Assembly (NCBI RefSeq): GCF_020991085.1
Contig: NZ_CP087719.1
Coordinates: forward strand, 1,322,001-1,386,000
Origin: Roseomonas sp. OT10
Lineage (GTDB): Bacteria; Pseudomonadota; Alphaproteobacteria; Acetobacterales; Acetobacteraceae
Direction: 5' to 3'
DNA length: 64,000 nt
Part shown: piece after piece, positions 50,421 to 61,308 of the stretch
How positions within the stretch are numbered: position 1 is the stretch's first letter
Layout: the number at the start of each line of letters is the position of its first letter
The notes under the pieces: model-generated
The model's input: the letters and a program-made list of their open reading frames with translations, nothing else
The model's database searches: none
What the model was told of the DNA's origin: nothing
Made by a program: the position numbers and the translations under genes

Positions 50421-50735
50421 ATGGCTGCCGACGCGCAGAACATCCGCATCCGCCTCAAGGCGTTCGATCACCGCGTGCTGGACGGCAGCACGCGGGAGAT
50501 CGTCAACACCGCGAAGCGGACGGGTGCCCGGGTGCGGGGTCCGATCCCGCTCCCGACCCACATCGAGCGGTTCACCGTGAACCGCTCCCCACATGTCGAC
50601 AAGAAGAGCCGCGAGCAGTTCGAGATCCGCACCCACCGGCGGCTCCTCGACATCGTGGACCCCACGCCGCAGACCGTGGACGCGCTGATGAAGCTCGACC
50701 TGGCCTCCGGCGTGGACGTCGAGATCAAGATCTAA
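50421..50735 (+). CDS. rpsJ: 30S ribosomal protein S10
   Basis: 104 aa. [42 protein letters not shown] and [46 protein letters not shown] are typical S10. It also acts as NusE in antitermination. It starts 5 bp after the tuf stop with no separate ribosome-binding site visible, so translation is probably coupled to tuf. First gene of the S10 operon here. Confidence 0.98.
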   Translation: MAADAQNIRIRLKAFDHRVLDGSTREIVNTAKRTGARVRGPIPLPTHIERFTVNRSPHVDKKSREQFEIRTHRRLLDIVDPTPQTVDALMKLDLASGVDVEIKI

Positions 50736-50755
50736 GAGGCCGAAGGGAAACTGCC

Positions 50756-51433
50756 ATGGCCGCGCGTAACGGCCGAACCGGCCTGATCGCCCGCAAGCTG
50801 GGTATGTCCCGGCTCTTCAACGAGGACGGCTCGACCGTTCCCGTGACCGTGCTGCACGTCGACGAGGTGCGCGTGGTCGCCACCCGGACCGAGGAGAAGG
50901 ACGGCTACGTCGCCCTTCAGCTCGGCGCCGGCAAGGCGAAGGTCAAGAACGTCTCCAAGCCCAACAAGGGCCATTTCGCGAAGACCGGCGTCGAGGCTCC
51001 GGCGAAGGTCGCGGAGTTCCGCGTGGCGGCCGACGCCGTGCTGGAGCCCGGCGCCACGCTGACGCCCGCGCATTTCGTGAAGGGCCAGAAGGTCGACGTC
51101 ACGGCGACCTCCAAGGGCAAGGGCTTCGCCGGCGCGATGAAGCGCTGGAACTTCGCCGGCCTGGAGGCCACGCACGGCGTGTCCATCAGCCACCGCTCGC
51201 ACGGCTCCACCGGCAACCGCCAGGATCCGGGCAAGACCTTCAAGAACAAGAAGATGGCCGGCCATCTCGGCGTCGAGCGCATCACCACCCAGAACCTGGT
51301 GGTGGCGGGCGTCGATGCGGAGAAGGGGCTGCTGCTGGTCAAGGGCGCCGTCCCCGGCGCCACGGGCGCCTGGGTCGTCGTGCGCGACGCCGTGAAGCGT
51401 GCCCGTCCGGCCGACGCGCCGTATCCGGCCTGA
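50756..51433 (+). CDS. rplC: 50S ribosomal protein L3
   Basis: 225 aa. Diagnostic: [81 protein letters not shown]. It is one of the first proteins bound to 23S rRNA and the Gln in GNRQDPG is the one methylated by PrmB in E. coli. It is 20 bp after rpsJ. Confidence 0.98.
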   Translation: MAARNGRTGLIARKLGMSRLFNEDGSTVPVTVLHVDEVRVVATRTEEKDGYVALQLGAGKAKVKNVSKPNKGHFAKTGVEAPAKVAEFRVAADAVLEPGATLTPAHFVKGQKVDVTATSKGKGFAGAMKRWNFAGLEATHGVSISHRSHGSTGNRQDPGKTFKNKKMAGHLGVERITTQNLVVAGVDAEKGLLLVKGAVPGATGAWVVVRDAVKRARPADAPYPA

Positions 51434-51443
51434 GGTGACGACG

Positions 51444-52058
51444 ATGCAGATCAAGGTCATCACCCTCGACAACGCCGAGGCCGGCGAGGTCGAACTGCCG
51501 GAGGCGCTGTTCGGCGCCGAGCCGCGCGCCGACATCATGGCGCGCGTGGTGCACTGGCAGCTCGCCAAGCGCCGCGCCGGCACCCACAAGGTGAAGGGCA
51601 TGGGGGAGGTCTCCGGGACCACCAAGAAGCCCTATCGCCAGAAGGGCACCGGCAATGCCCGCCAGGGCTCGCTGCGGGCGCCGCAGTTCCGGACCGGTGG
51701 CATCGTCCACGGCCCGGTGGTGCGCGACCACGGCTACAGCCTGAACAAGAAGGTCCGTCGCCTGGGCCTCATCAGCGCGCTCAGCCAGAAGGCGGCCGAG
51801 GGCAAGCTGGTGGTGCTGGACGCGACCGGTGAGGAGGGCAAGACCTCCAAGCTGGCCGCCCAGGTCAAGGCGCTGGGCTGGAAGAGCGCGCTGGTGGTCG
51901 ATGCGGCCCCGGCCAAGGGCTTCGTCCGCGCCGCGCGCAACCTGCCCAAGGTGCAGGTCATGCCGACCGTCGGCGCGAACGTGTACGACATCCTGAACCA
52001 CGACGTGCTCGCGGTGACGCGGGCGGGCGTCGAGGCGCTGAAGGAGCGGCTGGCGTGA
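51444..52058 (+). CDS. rplD: 50S ribosomal protein L4
   Basis: 204 aa. The start at [10 protein letters not shown] is the L4 N-terminus; [39 protein letters not shown] is the conserved exit-tunnel loop; end [16 protein letters not shown]. In E. coli L4 represses its own operon by binding the S10 leader. The 11-bp gap after rplC and 4-bp overlap with rplW indicate tight coupling. Confidence 0.97.
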   Translation: MQIKVITLDNAEAGEVELPEALFGAEPRADIMARVVHWQLAKRRAGTHKVKGMGEVSGTTKKPYRQKGTGNARQGSLRAPQFRTGGIVHGPVVRDHGYSLNKKVRRLGLISALSQKAAEGKLVVLDATGEEGKTSKLAAQVKALGWKSALVVDAAPAKGFVRAARNLPKVQVMPTVGANVYDILNHDVLAVTRAGVEALKERLA

Positions 52059-52387
52059 GCGAGACGCAGGAGAAGGCCAAGCGCCCGGTCATCGGCCGCG
52101 AGAAGATGTATCAGGTCATCCTCTCGCCGATCGTGACCGAGAAGGCGGCCGCCATGAACGAGACCGGCCAGGTCACCTTCAAGGTCGCCCTGGATGCGAC
52201 CAAGCCGCAGATCAAGGCGGCGGTCGAGGGGCTGTTCGGGGTCGATGTGCGGACCGTGAACACGCTGGTGGTCAAGGGCAAGACGAAGCGCTTCCGGGGC
52301 CGCCCCGGCCAGCGCTCGGACTGGAAGAAGGCGATGGTGCAGCTGGCCCCCGGCCAGTCCATCGACCTCACGACGGGGCTCGCGTAA
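52055..52387 (+). CDS. rplW: 50S ribosomal protein L23
   Basis: 110 aa. GTG start overlapping the rplD stop (GTGA). [62 protein letters not shown] is characteristic; the tunnel-exit loop and the site for trigger factor and SRP lie here. N-terminal ~20 residues ([16 protein letters not shown]) are an extension relative to the shortest homologues. Confidence 0.98.
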   Translation: MSETQEKAKRPVIGREKMYQVILSPIVTEKAAAMNETGQVTFKVALDATKPQIKAAVEGLFGVDVRTVNTLVVKGKTKRFRGRPGQRSDWKKAMVQLAPGQSIDLTTGLA

Positions 52388-52390
52388 GCC

Positions 52391-53227
52391 ATGGCATTGA
52401 AGACCTTCAACCCGGTCACCCCGTCCCTGCGCGGGACGGTGCTGGTGGACCGGTCCGAGCTGTGGAAGGGCGCCCCGGTCAAGAAGCTGACCGAGGGCAA
52501 GTCCCATTCGGGCGGCCGCAACCAGCATGGCCGCATCACGGTGCGGTTCCGCGGCGGCGGACACAAGCAGGCCTACCGCTACGTCGACTTCAAGCGTCGC
52601 ACGAAGCTGGGCATCTCGGCAGTGGTCGAGCGGCTGGAGTACGACCCCAACCGCACGGCCTGGATCGCGCTGCTCAAGTACCGTGACGGCGAGCTCGCCT
52701 ACATCCTCGCGCCGCAGCGGCTGAAGGCCGGCGACACGGTGGTGGCGGCGGAGCGGGCCGACATCAAGCCGGGCAACGCGATGCCGCTGGGTGCGATCCC
52801 CGTGGGGACGATCATCCACAACATCGAGATGAAGCCCGGCGCCGGCGGCAAGATCGCGCGCTCGGCCGGTACCTATGCCCAGCTCGTGGGCAAGGATGTC
52901 GGCTATGCCCAGATCAAGCTGATGTCGGGCGAGCTGCGCCTGGTCCGGGCCGAGTGCATGGCCTCGATCGGCGCGGTGTCCAACCCGGACAACAGCAACC
53001 AGCAGATGGGCAAGGCTGGCCGTTCGCGCTGGCTGGGCCGCAAGCCGCACAACCGCGGTGTCGTCATGAACCCGGTCGATCACCCGCATGGCGGTGGTGA
53101 GGGCCGGACCTCGGGCGGCCGTCACCCGGTCACGCCGTGGGGCAAGCCGACCAAGGGCTACAAGACCCGCACCAACAAGAGCACCGACCGGCTGATCGTC
53201 CGTCGGCGCAACGCGACGAAGGGCTGA
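52391..53227 (+). CDS. rplB: 50S ribosomal protein L2
   Basis: 278 aa. [27 protein letters not shown], the [30 protein letters not shown] core and the C-terminal [23 protein letters not shown]-type motif ([23 protein letters not shown]) with the conserved peptidyl-transferase-centre His. Starts 3 bp after rplW. Confidence 0.98.
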   Translation: MALKTFNPVTPSLRGTVLVDRSELWKGAPVKKLTEGKSHSGGRNQHGRITVRFRGGGHKQAYRYVDFKRRTKLGISAVVERLEYDPNRTAWIALLKYRDGELAYILAPQRLKAGDTVVAAERADIKPGNAMPLGAIPVGTIIHNIEMKPGAGGKIARSAGTYAQLVGKDVGYAQIKLMSGELRLVRAECMASIGAVSNPDNSNQQMGKAGRSRWLGRKPHNRGVVMNPVDHPHGGGEGRTSGGRHPVTPWGKPTKGYKTRTNKSTDRLIVRRRNATKG

Positions 53228-53231
53228 GCCG

Positions 53232-53510
53232 ATGGCGCGCAGCGTATGGAAGGGGCCGTTCGTCGACGGCTACCTGCTGAACAAGGCGGAGGCGGCCCGG
53301 TCGTCCACGCGCAACGAGATCGTCAAGATCTGGTCGCGCCGAAGCACGATCCTGCCGCAGTTCGTCGGGCTGACCTTCGGGGTGTACAACGGCAAGAAGT
53401 TCATCCCCGTGCAGGTCAACGAGAACATGGTCGGGCACAAGTTCGGCGAGTTCTCCCCGACGCGCACCTTCACCGGGCATTCGTCCGACAAGAAGGCGAA
53501 GCGGGGCTGA
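53232..53510 (+). CDS. rpsS: 30S ribosomal protein S19
   Basis: 92 aa. [15 protein letters not shown]… and [54 protein letters not shown] are the S19 landmarks. Forms the head of the 30S subunit together with S13. Ends one base before rplV begins. Confidence 0.98.
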   Translation: MARSVWKGPFVDGYLLNKAEAARSSTRNEIVKIWSRRSTILPQFVGLTFGVYNGKKFIPVQVNENMVGHKFGEFSPTRTFTGHSSDKKAKRG

Positions 53511-53511
53511 G

Positions 53512-53916
53512 ATGAGCAAGCCGAAGCACGAGCGCGGTCTCGAGGAGACCGAAGCGCAGGCGGTGACACGGAACATCCGCGTCTCCCCGCGCAAGCTGAA
53601 CCTGGCCGCCGGGCTGATCCGCGGGCGGAAGGCGCAGGACGCTGTCGCGATCCTGACCTTCAGCAAGCGGCGCATCTCGGACACCGTGAAGAAGACGCTG
53701 GAGAGCGCCATCGCTAACGCGGAGAACAACCACCAGCTCGACGTCGACAAGCTCGTCGTCGCGCGGGCGGAGGTCGGCCGCGCCGTGGTGATGAAGCGTT
53801 TCCATGCCCGCGGCCGCGGCCGCTCGTCCCGGGTCGAGAAGTGGTTCTCCCACCTCAAGATCGTCGTGGCCGAGCAGCAGGCGGCGCCGGAGCCGGCGCA
53901 GCAGGAGGCCGCGTAA
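53512..53916 (+). CDS. rplV: 50S ribosomal protein L22
   Basis: 134 aa. [56 protein letters not shown] is the L22 core; the tunnel-lining beta-hairpin ([22 protein letters not shown]) follows, ending in a His/Glu/Ala-rich tail. N-terminal ~15 residues are an extension ([15 protein letters not shown]). Starts one base after rpsS. Confidence 0.97.
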   Translation: MSKPKHERGLEETEAQAVTRNIRVSPRKLNLAAGLIRGRKAQDAVAILTFSKRRISDTVKKTLESAIANAENNHQLDVDKLVVARAEVGRAVVMKRFHARGRGRSSRVEKWFSHLKIVVAEQQAAPEPAQQEAA

Positions 53917-53917
53917 C

Positions 53918-54595
53918 ATGGGTCACAAGGTCAATCCGATCGGGCTGCGGCTGGGCATCAACCGCACCTGGGACAGCCGCTGGTACGCCGATGCCGGCTA
54001 TTCCAAGATGCTGCACGACGACCTGAAGCTGCGCACCAAGCTGCGTGAGCGGCTGAAGGGCGCGGGCGTGTCGCGGGTGGTGATCGAGCGCCCGGCCAAG
54101 AAGCCGCGCGTGACGATCCATGCCGCCCGCCCGGGCGTCGTGATCGGCAAGAAGGGCGCCGACATCGAGGTGCTGCGCAAGGACCTGGCGAAGCTCGCCG
54201 GGGCCGAGGTCTCCCTGAACATCATGGAGATCCGCAAGCCCGAGATCGACGCGACCCTGGTCGCCGAGAGCATCGCCCAGCAGCTGGAGCGCCGCGTGGC
54301 CTTCCGCCGCGCCATGAAGCGCGCCGTGCAGTCCGCGATGCGCCTCGGCGCCGGCGGCATCCGCATCAACTGCGGCGGCCGCCTGGGCGGGGCCGAGATC
54401 GCGCGCATGGAGTGGTACCGCGAGGGCCGCGTGCCCCTGCATACCCTCCGCGCCGACATCGACTTCGGCACGGCGACGGCGAAGACCAACTACGGCACCT
54501 GCGGTGTCAAGGTCTGGATCTTCAAGGGTGAAATTCTGGCCCATGATCCGATGGCGCAGGACAAGCGCGCCGCGGAACAGGCGCCTCAGCGCTGA
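53918..54595 (+). CDS. rpsC: 30S ribosomal protein S3
   Basis: 225 aa. [27 protein letters not shown] start; KH domain with the GxxG loop in [23 protein letters not shown]; then [41 protein letters not shown]. It lies at the mRNA entry of the 30S subunit. The ATG begins one base after the rplV stop. The frame is open upstream inside rplV, but the homologous start is clear. Confidence 0.98.
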   Translation: MGHKVNPIGLRLGINRTWDSRWYADAGYSKMLHDDLKLRTKLRERLKGAGVSRVVIERPAKKPRVTIHAARPGVVIGKKGADIEVLRKDLAKLAGAEVSLNIMEIRKPEIDATLVAESIAQQLERRVAFRRAMKRAVQSAMRLGAGGIRINCGGRLGGAEIARMEWYREGRVPLHTLRADIDFGTATAKTNYGTCGVKVWIFKGEILAHDPMAQDKRAAEQAPQR

Positions 54596-54608
54596 GGCGG
54601 GATGAACA

Positions 54609-55028
54609 ATGCTGCAACCGAAGCGCACGAAGTTCCGCAAGGCCCATAAGGGCCGCATCCATGGGCTGGCGAAGGGCGGGTTCACCCTGTCCTTCGGCGG
54701 CTTCGGCCTGAAGGCCCTGGAGCCGGAGCGCGTCACCGCCCGCCAGATCGAGGCGGCCCGCCGCGCGATCACGCGCGCCATGAAGCGCCAGGGCCGGGTG
54801 TGGATCCGCATCTTCCCCGACGTTCCCGTCTCGACCAAGCCCGCGGAAGTCCGCATGGGCTCGGGCAAGGGCGCGCCGGAGTACTGGGTGGCCCGGGTGA
54901 AGCCCGGCCGCATCATGTTCGAGATCGACGGCGTGCCGTCCGACACGGCGCGCGAGGCGCTGGGTCTGGGCGCGGCCAAGCTGCCGATCAAGACCAAGTT
55001 CGTGACGCGCCTCGGCGCGGAGGCGTAA
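54609..55028 (+). CDS. rplP: 50S ribosomal protein L16
   Basis: 139 aa. [54 protein letters not shown] and [46 protein letters not shown] are typical L16, near the A-site tRNA and the site of the Arg hydroxylated by YcfD. 13 bp after rpsC. Confidence 0.98.
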   Translation: MLQPKRTKFRKAHKGRIHGLAKGGFTLSFGGFGLKALEPERVTARQIEAARRAITRAMKRQGRVWIRIFPDVPVSTKPAEVRMGSGKGAPEYWVARVKPGRIMFEIDGVPSDTAREALGLGAAKLPIKTKFVTRLGAEA

Positions 55029-55032
55029 GGGT

Positions 55033-55239
55033 ATGACCAAGATCACGGAGATCCGGGGCAAGTCCCCGGACGAGCTCCAAACTCTACTGCTTGATCTGCG
55101 CAAGGAGCAGTTCAACCTGCGCTTCCAGCGTGCTACCGGGCAGCTTGAGGCGGTCTCGCGCATCAAGCAGGTGCGCCGGGACATCGCCCGGATCAAGACC
55201 GTGCAGGCGGCCAACGCCCGCACGACCCCCAAGGCCTGA
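55033..55239 (+). CDS. rpmC: 50S ribosomal protein L29
   Basis: 68 aa. [56 protein letters not shown] is the long helical hairpin of L29. Codons CTA, CTT and TTG appear in its first third, more rare Leu codons than neighbours use. Sits at the tunnel exit with L23. Starts 4 bp after rplP. Confidence 0.97.
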   Translation: MTKITEIRGKSPDELQTLLLDLRKEQFNLRFQRATGQLEAVSRIKQVRRDIARIKTVQAANARTTPKA

Positions 55240-55256
55240 CGAGGAGACCCCGGCCC

Positions 55257-55559
55257 ATGCCGAAGCGCGTCCTCACCGGGCGGGTGGTCAGCGACAAGAT
55301 GGCGAAGACGGTCACCGTCCTCGTCGAGCGTCGCGTGATGCATCCGCTCTACAAGAAGTTCATCAAGCGTTCTGGCCGCTACGCGGCGCATGACGAAGCC
55401 GGCCTGTGCAAGGAAGGCGACACCGTGCGCATCGAGGAGTGCCGGCCCATCAGCAAGCGCAAGAGCTGGCTGGTGATCGAGCGCAACGGCCAGGCGGTCG
55501 ACCGCCCCGCCGGCTTCGACGCCCCGGCCCCGGCCGTGGCTGAGGAGGCCGCGGCGTGA
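55257..55559 (+). CDS. rpsQ: 30S ribosomal protein S17
   Basis: 100 aa, with a ~15-residue Ala/Pro/Glu-rich C-terminal extension ([11 protein letters not shown]) beyond the usual S17 body. [49 protein letters not shown] is diagnostic. An AGGAGA box lies upstream. The stop overlaps rplN by 4 bp. Confidence 0.97.
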   Translation: MPKRVLTGRVVSDKMAKTVTVLVERRVMHPLYKKFIKRSGRYAAHDEAGLCKEGDTVRIEECRPISKRKSWLVIERNGQAVDRPAGFDAPAPAVAEEAAA

Positions 55560-55924
55560 TCCAGGTCGAATCCAACCTCGACGTCGCCGACAACTCCGGC
55601 GCGCGCAAGGTCCAGTGCATCAAGGTGCTGGGCGGCTCCAAGCGGAAGACCGCGTCGGTCGGCGACATCATCGTCGTCTCCGTCAAGGACGCCATTCCCC
55701 GCGCCAAGGTGAAGAAGGGCGAGGTCCACCGGGCCGTCATCGTCCGCACCGCCTATCCGGTGCGGCGCGTGGACGGCACGGCGATCCGCTTCGACAACAA
55801 CGCGGCCGTGCTGATCAACAAGCAGAACGAGCCGATCGGGACCCGCATCTTCGGCCCGGTGGTGCGCGAGCTGCGCGCCCGCCGCTACATGAAGATCATC
55901 TCCCTGGCTCCGGAGGTGCTGTGA
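55556..55924 (+). CDS. rplN: 50S ribosomal protein L14
   Basis: 122 aa, normal length. GTG start overlapping the rpsQ stop. [57 protein letters not shown] and [27 protein letters not shown]. Part of the inter-subunit bridge. Stop shares one base with the rplX start. Confidence 0.98.
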   Translation: MIQVESNLDVADNSGARKVQCIKVLGGSKRKTASVGDIIVVSVKDAIPRAKVKKGEVHRAVIVRTAYPVRRVDGTAIRFDNNAAVLINKQNEPIGTRIFGPVVRELRARRYMKIISLAPEVL

Positions 55925-56244
55925 TGGCCGCCAAGATCCGCAAGGGCGACACCGTCCAGGTGCTGGCCGGCAAGGACAAGGGCCGCCGGGGCGAGGTGCT
56001 GCAGGTGCTGCCGACCGAGAACCGGGCGGTGGTGCAGGGCGTGAACGTGGTCAAGCGGCACAGCAAGCCGCGTGGCATGAACCAGCCGGGCGGCATCCAG
56101 GAGAAGGAGGCGTCGATCGACCTCTCCAATCTGGCGCTGCTCGATCCGAAGTCCGGCAAGCCGACCCGCGTCGGCTTCCGGATCCAGGACGACGGCAAGA
56201 AGGTCCGGGTGGCGAAGGCCTCCGGCGAGGTGCTCGACGCATGA
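55924..56244 (+). CDS. rplX: 50S ribosomal protein L24
   Basis: 106 aa. [50 protein letters not shown] (KOW motif in [13 protein letters not shown]) and [29 protein letters not shown]. Assembly initiator of the 50S subunit. The 3' end overlaps rplE by 4 bp. Confidence 0.98.
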   Translation: MAAKIRKGDTVQVLAGKDKGRRGEVLQVLPTENRAVVQGVNVVKRHSKPRGMNQPGGIQEKEASIDLSNLALLDPKSGKPTRVGFRIQDDGKKVRVAKASGEVLDA

Positions 56245-56807
56245 GCGAGACGGCGCAGAAGGAGCTGCCGCGGCTGCAGCAGCATTACCGCGAGGTGGTG
56301 CGCAAGCAGCTGCTGGAGCAGTTCGGCTACGGTTCCCCGATGGAGGTGCCGAAGCTCGAGAAGATCGTCATCAACATGGGCGTGGGCGAGGCCGCCGGCG
56401 ACCAGAAGAAGCTCGACGCCGCCGTGGCCGAGATGGCGCTGATCTCCGGCCAGAAGCCGGTGAAGACGCTGGCGAAGAAGGCCATCGCGGGCTTCAAGAT
56501 CCGCGAGGGCCAGGCCATCGGCTGCAAGGTGACGCTGCGCAAGGCCCGGATGTACGAGTTCCTCGACCGTCTGGTCACGATCGCCCTGCCGCGCATCCGC
56601 GATTTCCGCGGCCTGCCGGGCAACAAGGGCTTCGACGGGCGTGGCAACTTCGCGCTGGGGCTCAAGGAGCAGATTGTCTTCCCGGAGATCGCCTACGACA
56701 AGGTCGAGGCGATCCGCGGGATGGACATCCAGTTCGTCACCACGGCGAAGACCGACAAGGAAGCGAAGGCCCTGCTGAAGGGCTTCGAGCTTCCGTTCAA
56801 CAACTGA
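56241..56807 (+). CDS. rplE: 50S ribosomal protein L5
   Basis: 188 aa. [112 protein letters not shown] is diagnostic. Binds 5S rRNA with L18 and L25. ATG overlaps rplX. 67-bp gap to rpsN contains a short stem CGGCC/GGCCG at about 56830-56841. Confidence 0.98.
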   Translation: MSETAQKELPRLQQHYREVVRKQLLEQFGYGSPMEVPKLEKIVINMGVGEAAGDQKKLDAAVAEMALISGQKPVKTLAKKAIAGFKIREGQAIGCKVTLRKARMYEFLDRLVTIALPRIRDFRGLPGNKGFDGRGNFALGLKEQIVFPEIAYDKVEAIRGMDIQFVTTAKTDKEAKALLKGFELPFNN

Positions 56808-56874
56808 TCTCGGAAAACCACTCGCCCCCGGCCTCCGGGCCGACGGGCGGGACAGGTTCTGGAGGGTAGATCGT

Positions 56875-57180
56875 ATGGCCAAGACTTCGGCTGTCGAGAA
56901 GAACAAGGAGCGGATTCGCCTGTCCACCGTCTATGCGGACAAGCGAAGCGCCCTGAAGAACATCATCATGGATCGCGAGCTGCCCGTCGAGGAGCGGTTC
57001 GAGGCGACGCTGCGCTTGGCGCAGATGCCGCGCAACGGGGCCAAGGTGCGCGTGCGCCTGCGCTGCGAGCTGACCGGTCGCCCCCGCGGCAACTACCGGA
57101 AGTTCAAGCTGAGCCGCAACATGCTGCGCGATCTGGCGTCGGCCGGGCATCTCCCGGGCGTCGTGAAGGCCTCCTGGTAA
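56875..57180 (+). CDS. rpsN: 30S ribosomal protein S14 (zinc-free form)
   Basis: 101 aa, the long C-minus type with no CXXC zinc pairs. [100 protein letters not shown]. Upstream GGAGGGTAG is a strong ribosome-binding site. Assembles into the 30S head. Confidence 0.98.
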   Translation: MAKTSAVEKNKERIRLSTVYADKRSALKNIIMDRELPVEERFEATLRLAQMPRNGAKVRVRLRCELTGRPRGNYRKFKLSRNMLRDLASAGHLPGVVKASW

Positions 57181-57196
57181 GAGACGGGAGGACCTC

Positions 57197-57595
57197 ATGT
57201 CCCTGTCCGATCCGTTGGGTGACATGCTCACCCGCATCCGCAACGGCCAGCGCGCGCGGCAGAGCCGCATCGCCTCGCCCGCCTCGCGCCTGCGCGCGGA
57301 CGTGCTCGAGGTGCTGAAGCGCGAGGGCTACATCCGCGCCTGGCGCATCGAGGACGTGCGTCCCGGCGTGAAGGTGCTCGACATCGAGCTCAAGTATTCC
57401 GAGGGCGAGCCGGTCATCAAGGAGATCAACCGCGTCTCCAAGCCGGGCCGCCGGGTTTACGCGAAGATCAAGGAGCTGCCGAAGGTCTACAACGGCTTTG
57501 GCATCTCCATCCTCTCCACGCCCCGTGGCGTGATGAGCGACACCGAGGCCCGCGTCGCCAATGTTGGCGGCGAGGTCCTCTGCCGCGTGTTCTGA
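57197..57595 (+). CDS. rpsH: 30S ribosomal protein S8
   Basis: 132 aa. SLSDPLGDMLTRIRNGQRARQSRIASPASRLRADVLEVLKREGYI and the C-terminal GISILSTPRGVMSDTEARVANVGGEVLCRVF. In E. coli S8 represses the spc operon by binding near rplE; no such target was reconstructed here. Confidence 0.98.
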   Translation: MSLSDPLGDMLTRIRNGQRARQSRIASPASRLRADVLEVLKREGYIRAWRIEDVRPGVKVLDIELKYSEGEPVIKEINRVSKPGRRVYAKIKELPKVYNGFGISILSTPRGVMSDTEARVANVGGEVLCRVF

Positions 57596-57608
57596 GGAGG
57601 CCGAAGCC

Positions 57609-58145
57609 ATGTCGCGCGTCGGCAAGTATCCCGTGACCGTTCCCAGCGGCGTTTCCGTCGCCCTGCAGGACGGCGTCGTGGTGGCCAAGGGCAAGCTCGG
57701 CGAGCTGCGCCTGCCGGTGGTCACCGATGCGGTGGACGTCACCATCGAGGGCAACAGCGTGAAGGTGGAGCCGAAGGGTTCCGACCGCCGCTCGCGCACC
57801 CTGTGGGGCACCACCCGCTCCCTGATCAACGGCATGGTGACGGGGGTTTCCACCGGCTTCGCCAAGTCCATGGAGATCACCGGCACGGGCTACCGTGCCG
57901 CGGTCCAGGGCAAGGAGCTGGTGCTGAACCTCGGCTACTCGCACGAGATCCGCTACGCGATCCCCGAGGGGATCAAGATCACGACCGAGCGCCCCACGGC
58001 GATCAGGGTCGAGGGTGCGGACAAGCAGCGGGTCGGCCAGGTGGCCGCCGAGATCCGGGCCTATCGCGGTCCCGAGCCCTACAAGGGCAAGGGCATCCGG
58101 TACGACAACGAGACCATCCTCCGGAAGGAGGGTAAGAAGAAGTAA
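57609..58145 (+). CDS. rplF: 50S ribosomal protein L6
   Basis: 178 aa. [35 protein letters not shown] start, [30 protein letters not shown]-type core ([27 protein letters not shown]) and [24 protein letters not shown] end. Start chosen at MSRVGK because the 16 residues before it are not L6. Last base of its stop is the first base of rplR. Confidence 0.97.
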   Translation: MSRVGKYPVTVPSGVSVALQDGVVVAKGKLGELRLPVVTDAVDVTIEGNSVKVEPKGSDRRSRTLWGTTRSLINGMVTGVSTGFAKSMEITGTGYRAAVQGKELVLNLGYSHEIRYAIPEGIKITTERPTAIRVEGADKQRVGQVAAEIRAYRGPEPYKGKGIRYDNETILRKEGKKK

Positions 58146-58498
58146 TGGCGAAGATCTCTCTCGAGGCACGCCGGCGCGCCCGGCTTCGCTACCAGCTCCG
58201 GCAGAAGGCCGGCGGGCGTCCGCGCCTGTCCGTCTTCCGCTCGGGCCGGCACATCTATGCCCAGGTGATCGACGACAGCGCGGGCCGCACCCTCGCTGCC
58301 GCCTCGACGCTGGAGAAGGACCTGCGGGCCCAGACCGGCGCCGACAGGGACGCGGCGTCGACCGTCGGCAAGCTGGTCGCCGAGCGCGCGGTGGCCGCCG
58401 GGGTGACCGCGGTCGTCTTCGACCGTGGGCCCTACCTGTATCATGGCCGGGTGAAGGCCCTGGCGGACGGCGCCCGCGAGGGCGGGCTGTCGTTCTAA
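58145..58498 (+). CDS. rplR: 50S ribosomal protein L18
   Basis: 117 aa. [113 protein letters not shown]. It carries 5S rRNA into the 50S subunit with L5. TAATG junction with rplF. Confidence 0.98.
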   Translation: MAKISLEARRRARLRYQLRQKAGGRPRLSVFRSGRHIYAQVIDDSAGRTLAAASTLEKDLRAQTGADRDAASTVGKLVAERAVAAGVTAVVFDRGPYLYHGRVKALADGAREGGLSF

Positions 58499-58510
58499 GG
58501 AGCGTCTGAC

Positions 58511-59134
58511 ATGGCATATGCACCGAGGTCGGGCGGCGGCGAGGGCGGCGAGCGCCGTGGCCGTCGTCGCGACGGCGACCGCAACCAGCAGCAGCAGCAC
58601 GCCGAGAGCGACGAGTTCCGCGACAAGCTGGTGACCATCAACCGCGTGGCCAAGGTGGTGAAGGGCGGTCGCCGCTTCTCCTTCGCGGCGCTCGTGGTGG
58701 TGGGCGACCAGAAGGGCCGCGTGGGCTGGGGCGCCGGCAAGGCGCGCGAGGTGCCGGAGGCGATCCGCAAGGCGACCGAGCGCGCCAAGCGGACGCTGAT
58801 CCGCGTGCCGATGCGCGAGGGCCGGACGCTGCATCACGACATGATCGGCGAGTTCGGCGCCGGCCGCGTGATCCTGCGCGCCGCTCCGGCGGGCACGGGC
58901 ATCATCGCCGGCGGCCCGATGCGCGCGGTGTTCGAGACGCTGGGCATGGGCGACGTGGTCGCCAAGTGCACCGGCACGACGAACCCGCACAACATGATCA
59001 AGGCCACCTTCGCCGCCCTGCAGAAGGTGACCTCGCCGCGCGCCGTCGCCGCGCGCCGTGGCAAGAAGGTCTCCGACCTGCTTGGCCCGCGCAAGGACGA
59101 GGCCGCGCCGGCCCAGGAGGCTGCGGGTGTCTGA
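58511..59134 (+). CDS. rpsE: 30S ribosomal protein S5
   Basis: 207 aa. After a Gly/Arg/Gln-rich N-terminal extension (~30 residues, [22 protein letters not shown]), the S5 body [59 protein letters not shown] at the mRNA entry forms a helicase site. Ends 8 bp past the rpmD start (overlapping). Confidence 0.97.
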   Translation: MAYAPRSGGGEGGERRGRRRDGDRNQQQQHAESDEFRDKLVTINRVAKVVKGGRRFSFAALVVVGDQKGRVGWGAGKAREVPEAIRKATERAKRTLIRVPMREGRTLHHDMIGEFGAGRVILRAAPAGTGIIAGGPMRAVFETLGMGDVVAKCTGTTNPHNMIKATFAALQKVTSPRAVAARRGKKVSDLLGPRKDEAAPAQEAAGV

Positions 59135-59312
59135 CAAGAAGACCGTGACGGTGACCCAGACCGGGTCGCCGATCGGCCGCAAGCCGGGCCAGCGGGAGAC
59201 GCTGGTCGGGCTCGGCCTCAACAAGCTGAATCGCTCGCGCGAGCTGGAGGACACTCCGGCGGTGCGCGGGATGATCCGCAAGGTGGCCCACCTCGTGAAG
59301 GTGGAGGGCTGA
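59127..59312 (+). CDS. rpmD: 50S ribosomal protein L30
   Basis: 61 aa from a GTG start. [61 protein letters not shown] is a full L30. It overlaps the end of rpsE by 8 bp. An in-frame open reading frame continues upstream but has no L30 sequence. Confidence 0.96.
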   Translation: MSDKKTVTVTQTGSPIGRKPGQRETLVGLGLNKLNRSRELEDTPAVRGMIRKVAHLVKVEG

Positions 59313-59316
59313 ACCG

Positions 59317-59817
59317 ATGGTCAAGCTGAACGAGCTGCGCGACAACGAGGGCGCCCGCCCGAAGTTCAAGCGCGTCGGCCGAGGGATCGGGTCCGGCAAG
59401 GGCAAGACCTCCGGCCGCGGCATGAAGGGCCAGAAGGCCCGCACCGGCGTGTCGCTAAACGGGTTCGAGGGCGGTCAGCTCCCGATCTACCGGCGCCTGC
59501 CGAAGCGGGGCTTCGTGAACCTGTTCCGCAAGGAATACGCGCCGCTGAACCTGGGCGCGCTGGACAAGGCGATCGAGGACGGGCGCCTGAAGGCGGACGG
59601 CACGATCGACGAGGCGGCGCTGGCCGAGGCGGGCGTGGTCCGCGTCAGCGGCAAGCGGGTGGGCGTCCGCCTGCTGGCCAAGGGCGAGATCAAGCGCGCC
59701 GTGACCATCGCGGTGACCGGGGCCTCGGCCGCGGCGATCGCGGCGGTGCAGGCGGCGGGCGGCACGGTGACCGTCACCGCGCCGGCCGCAGAGGCGGAAG
59801 CCGGCGAGTCCGCTTGA
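59317..59817 (+). CDS. rplO: 50S ribosomal protein L15
   Basis: 166 aa. [80 protein letters not shown] is diagnostic (rigid Gly-rich N-terminal loop). The last ~25 residues are Ala/Glu-rich. A 93-bp gap with a strong stem-loop precedes secY. Confidence 0.98.
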   Translation: MVKLNELRDNEGARPKFKRVGRGIGSGKGKTSGRGMKGQKARTGVSLNGFEGGQLPIYRRLPKRGFVNLFRKEYAPLNLGALDKAIEDGRLKADGTIDEAALAEAGVVRVSGKRVGVRLLAKGEIKRAVTIAVTGASAAAIAAVQAAGGTVTVTAPAAEAEAGESA

Positions 59818-59859
59818 TCGGGCTCTCCCGGACGGCTACCTGACCCACCAAGGTCTTCG

Positions 59860-59892
59860 CTGCGGCGCCGCGGGGCAACCCCGGCGCCGCAG
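59860..59892 (+). other. stem-loop between rplO and secY
   Basis: CTGCGGCGCC (59860-59869) pairs with GGCGCCGCAG (59883-59892), and inside the loop GGGG (59872-59875) pairs with CCCC (59879-59882), a bulged hairpin of 14 paired bases. It lies just before the secY GAGGAGAGG ribosome-binding site and has no T-run. It could control the step from ribosomal proteins to SecY or be an RNA-processing site. Confidence 0.5.
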
Positions 59893-59910
59893 TCGTGAGG
59901 AGAGGAAGCT

Positions 59911-61308
59911 ATGGCGTCTGCCGCCGAGCAGCTCGCCGCCAATCTGAACCTCGGGGTGCTCTCTCGCGCCACCGAGCTGAAGAAGCGGCTCTGGTTCACC
60001 CTGGGCGCGTTGATCGTCTACCGGCTGGGCACCTACATCCCCGTGCCTGGCGTGGACGCGGCGGTCATGGCCGACATCCTGCGCCAGCACGGCGGCGGCA
60101 TCCTGGGCATGTTTGACATGTTCACGGGCGGCGCGCTGGGGCGCATGACGGTCTTCGCCCTGAACATCATGCCCTACATCTCCGCCTCGATCATCGTGCA
60201 GCTGATGACGGCGGCGATCCCGGCCTGGGAGGCCCTCAAGAAGGAGGGCGAGTCGGGCCGCAAGAAGCTCAACCAGTACACCCGCTACCTGACGGTGCTG
60301 ATCGCCCTCTTCCAGGCCTGGGGGATCGCGGTGGGGCTGGAGGGGATGCGCGGCGCCTTCGGGGCGGCGGTGCATGAGCCTGGGATGTTCTTCCGCATCT
60401 CCTGCGTGGTCACGCTGGTGGGCGGCACGATGTTCCTGATGTGGCTCGGCGAGCAGATCACCGCGCGGGGCATCGGCAACGGCATCAGCCTCATCATCTT
60501 CGCGGGCATCGTGGCCAACGTGCCGACGGCCCTGGTCGCGACCCTGGAGCTGGGCCGGACCGGGGCCTTGTCCACGCCCTTCATCATCTTCTTCCTTCTG
60601 GTGGCGCTGGCGGTGATCGCCTTCGTGGTGTTCATGGAGCGTGCCCAGCGCCGCATCCCCGTGCAGTACCCCAAGCGCCAGGTGGGCAACCGCATGTTCG
60701 GCGGCGACTCCACCCATCTGCCGCTGAAGCTGAACACGGCCGGCGTGATCCCGCCCATCTTCGCCTCCTCGCTGCTGCTGCTGCCGGCGACCTTCGCCGG
60801 GTTCGCGGGCGGGCAGGGGACGGAGGAGACCTGGCTGACCCGGATCGCGCAGGCCCTGGCGCATGGCCAGCCGCTTTACATGGCGCTCTACGTCGCCCTG
60901 ATCATCTTCTTCGCCTTCTTCTACACGGCGGTGGTGTTCAACCCGCAGGAGACGGCGGACAACCTGAAGAAGTACGGCGGCTTCGTCCCCGGCATCCGCC
61001 CGGGCCAGGCGACGGCGGATTATTTCGACCGCGTCCTGACGCGGCTGACCCTGGTCGGGGCGATCTACCTCTGCATCGTCTGCCTGATCCCGGAATTCCT
61101 GATCAGCCAGTACGGTGTCCCCTTCTATTTCGGCGGAACTTCGCTTCTGATTATCGTGTCCGTAACCATGGATACGGTGGCCCAGGTGCAGTCCCATCTC
61201 TTTGCCCATCAGTATGAAGGGCTGATCCGCAAGGCTCGTCTGGGCCCGGCCGGGCCGGGGGCCCGCTCCCTCCCGCCCGTCCGTCCCCCCGCGGGGCGCC
61301 GGCGATGA
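59911..61308 (+). CDS. secY: preprotein translocase subunit SecY
   Basis: 465 aa with ten membrane helices, the protein-conducting pore of the Sec translocon in the inner membrane. Landmarks: [53 protein letters not shown]-like [26 protein letters not shown], and the cytoplasmic C5/C6 region. After the usual ending region …[13 protein letters not shown] there is an additional ~22-residue Pro/Arg/Gly-rich tail ([19 protein letters not shown]), translated into the adk overlap (ATGA). A GAGGAGAGG box precedes the ATG. Confidence 0.97.
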   Translation: MASAAEQLAANLNLGVLSRATELKKRLWFTLGALIVYRLGTYIPVPGVDAAVMADILRQHGGGILGMFDMFTGGALGRMTVFALNIMPYISASIIVQLMTAAIPAWEALKKEGESGRKKLNQYTRYLTVLIALFQAWGIAVGLEGMRGAFGAAVHEPGMFFRISCVVTLVGGTMFLMWLGEQITARGIGNGISLIIFAGIVANVPTALVATLELGRTGALSTPFIIFFLLVALAVIAFVVFMERAQRRIPVQYPKRQVGNRMFGGDSTHLPLKLNTAGVIPPIFASSLLLLPATFAGFAGGQGTEETWLTRIAQALAHGQPLYMALYVALIIFFAFFYTAVVFNPQETADNLKKYGGFVPGIRPGQATADYFDRVLTRLTLVGAIYLCIVCLIPEFLISQYGVPFYFGGTSLLIIVSVTMDTVAQVQSHLFAHQYEGLIRKARLGPAGPGARSLPPVRPPAGRRR

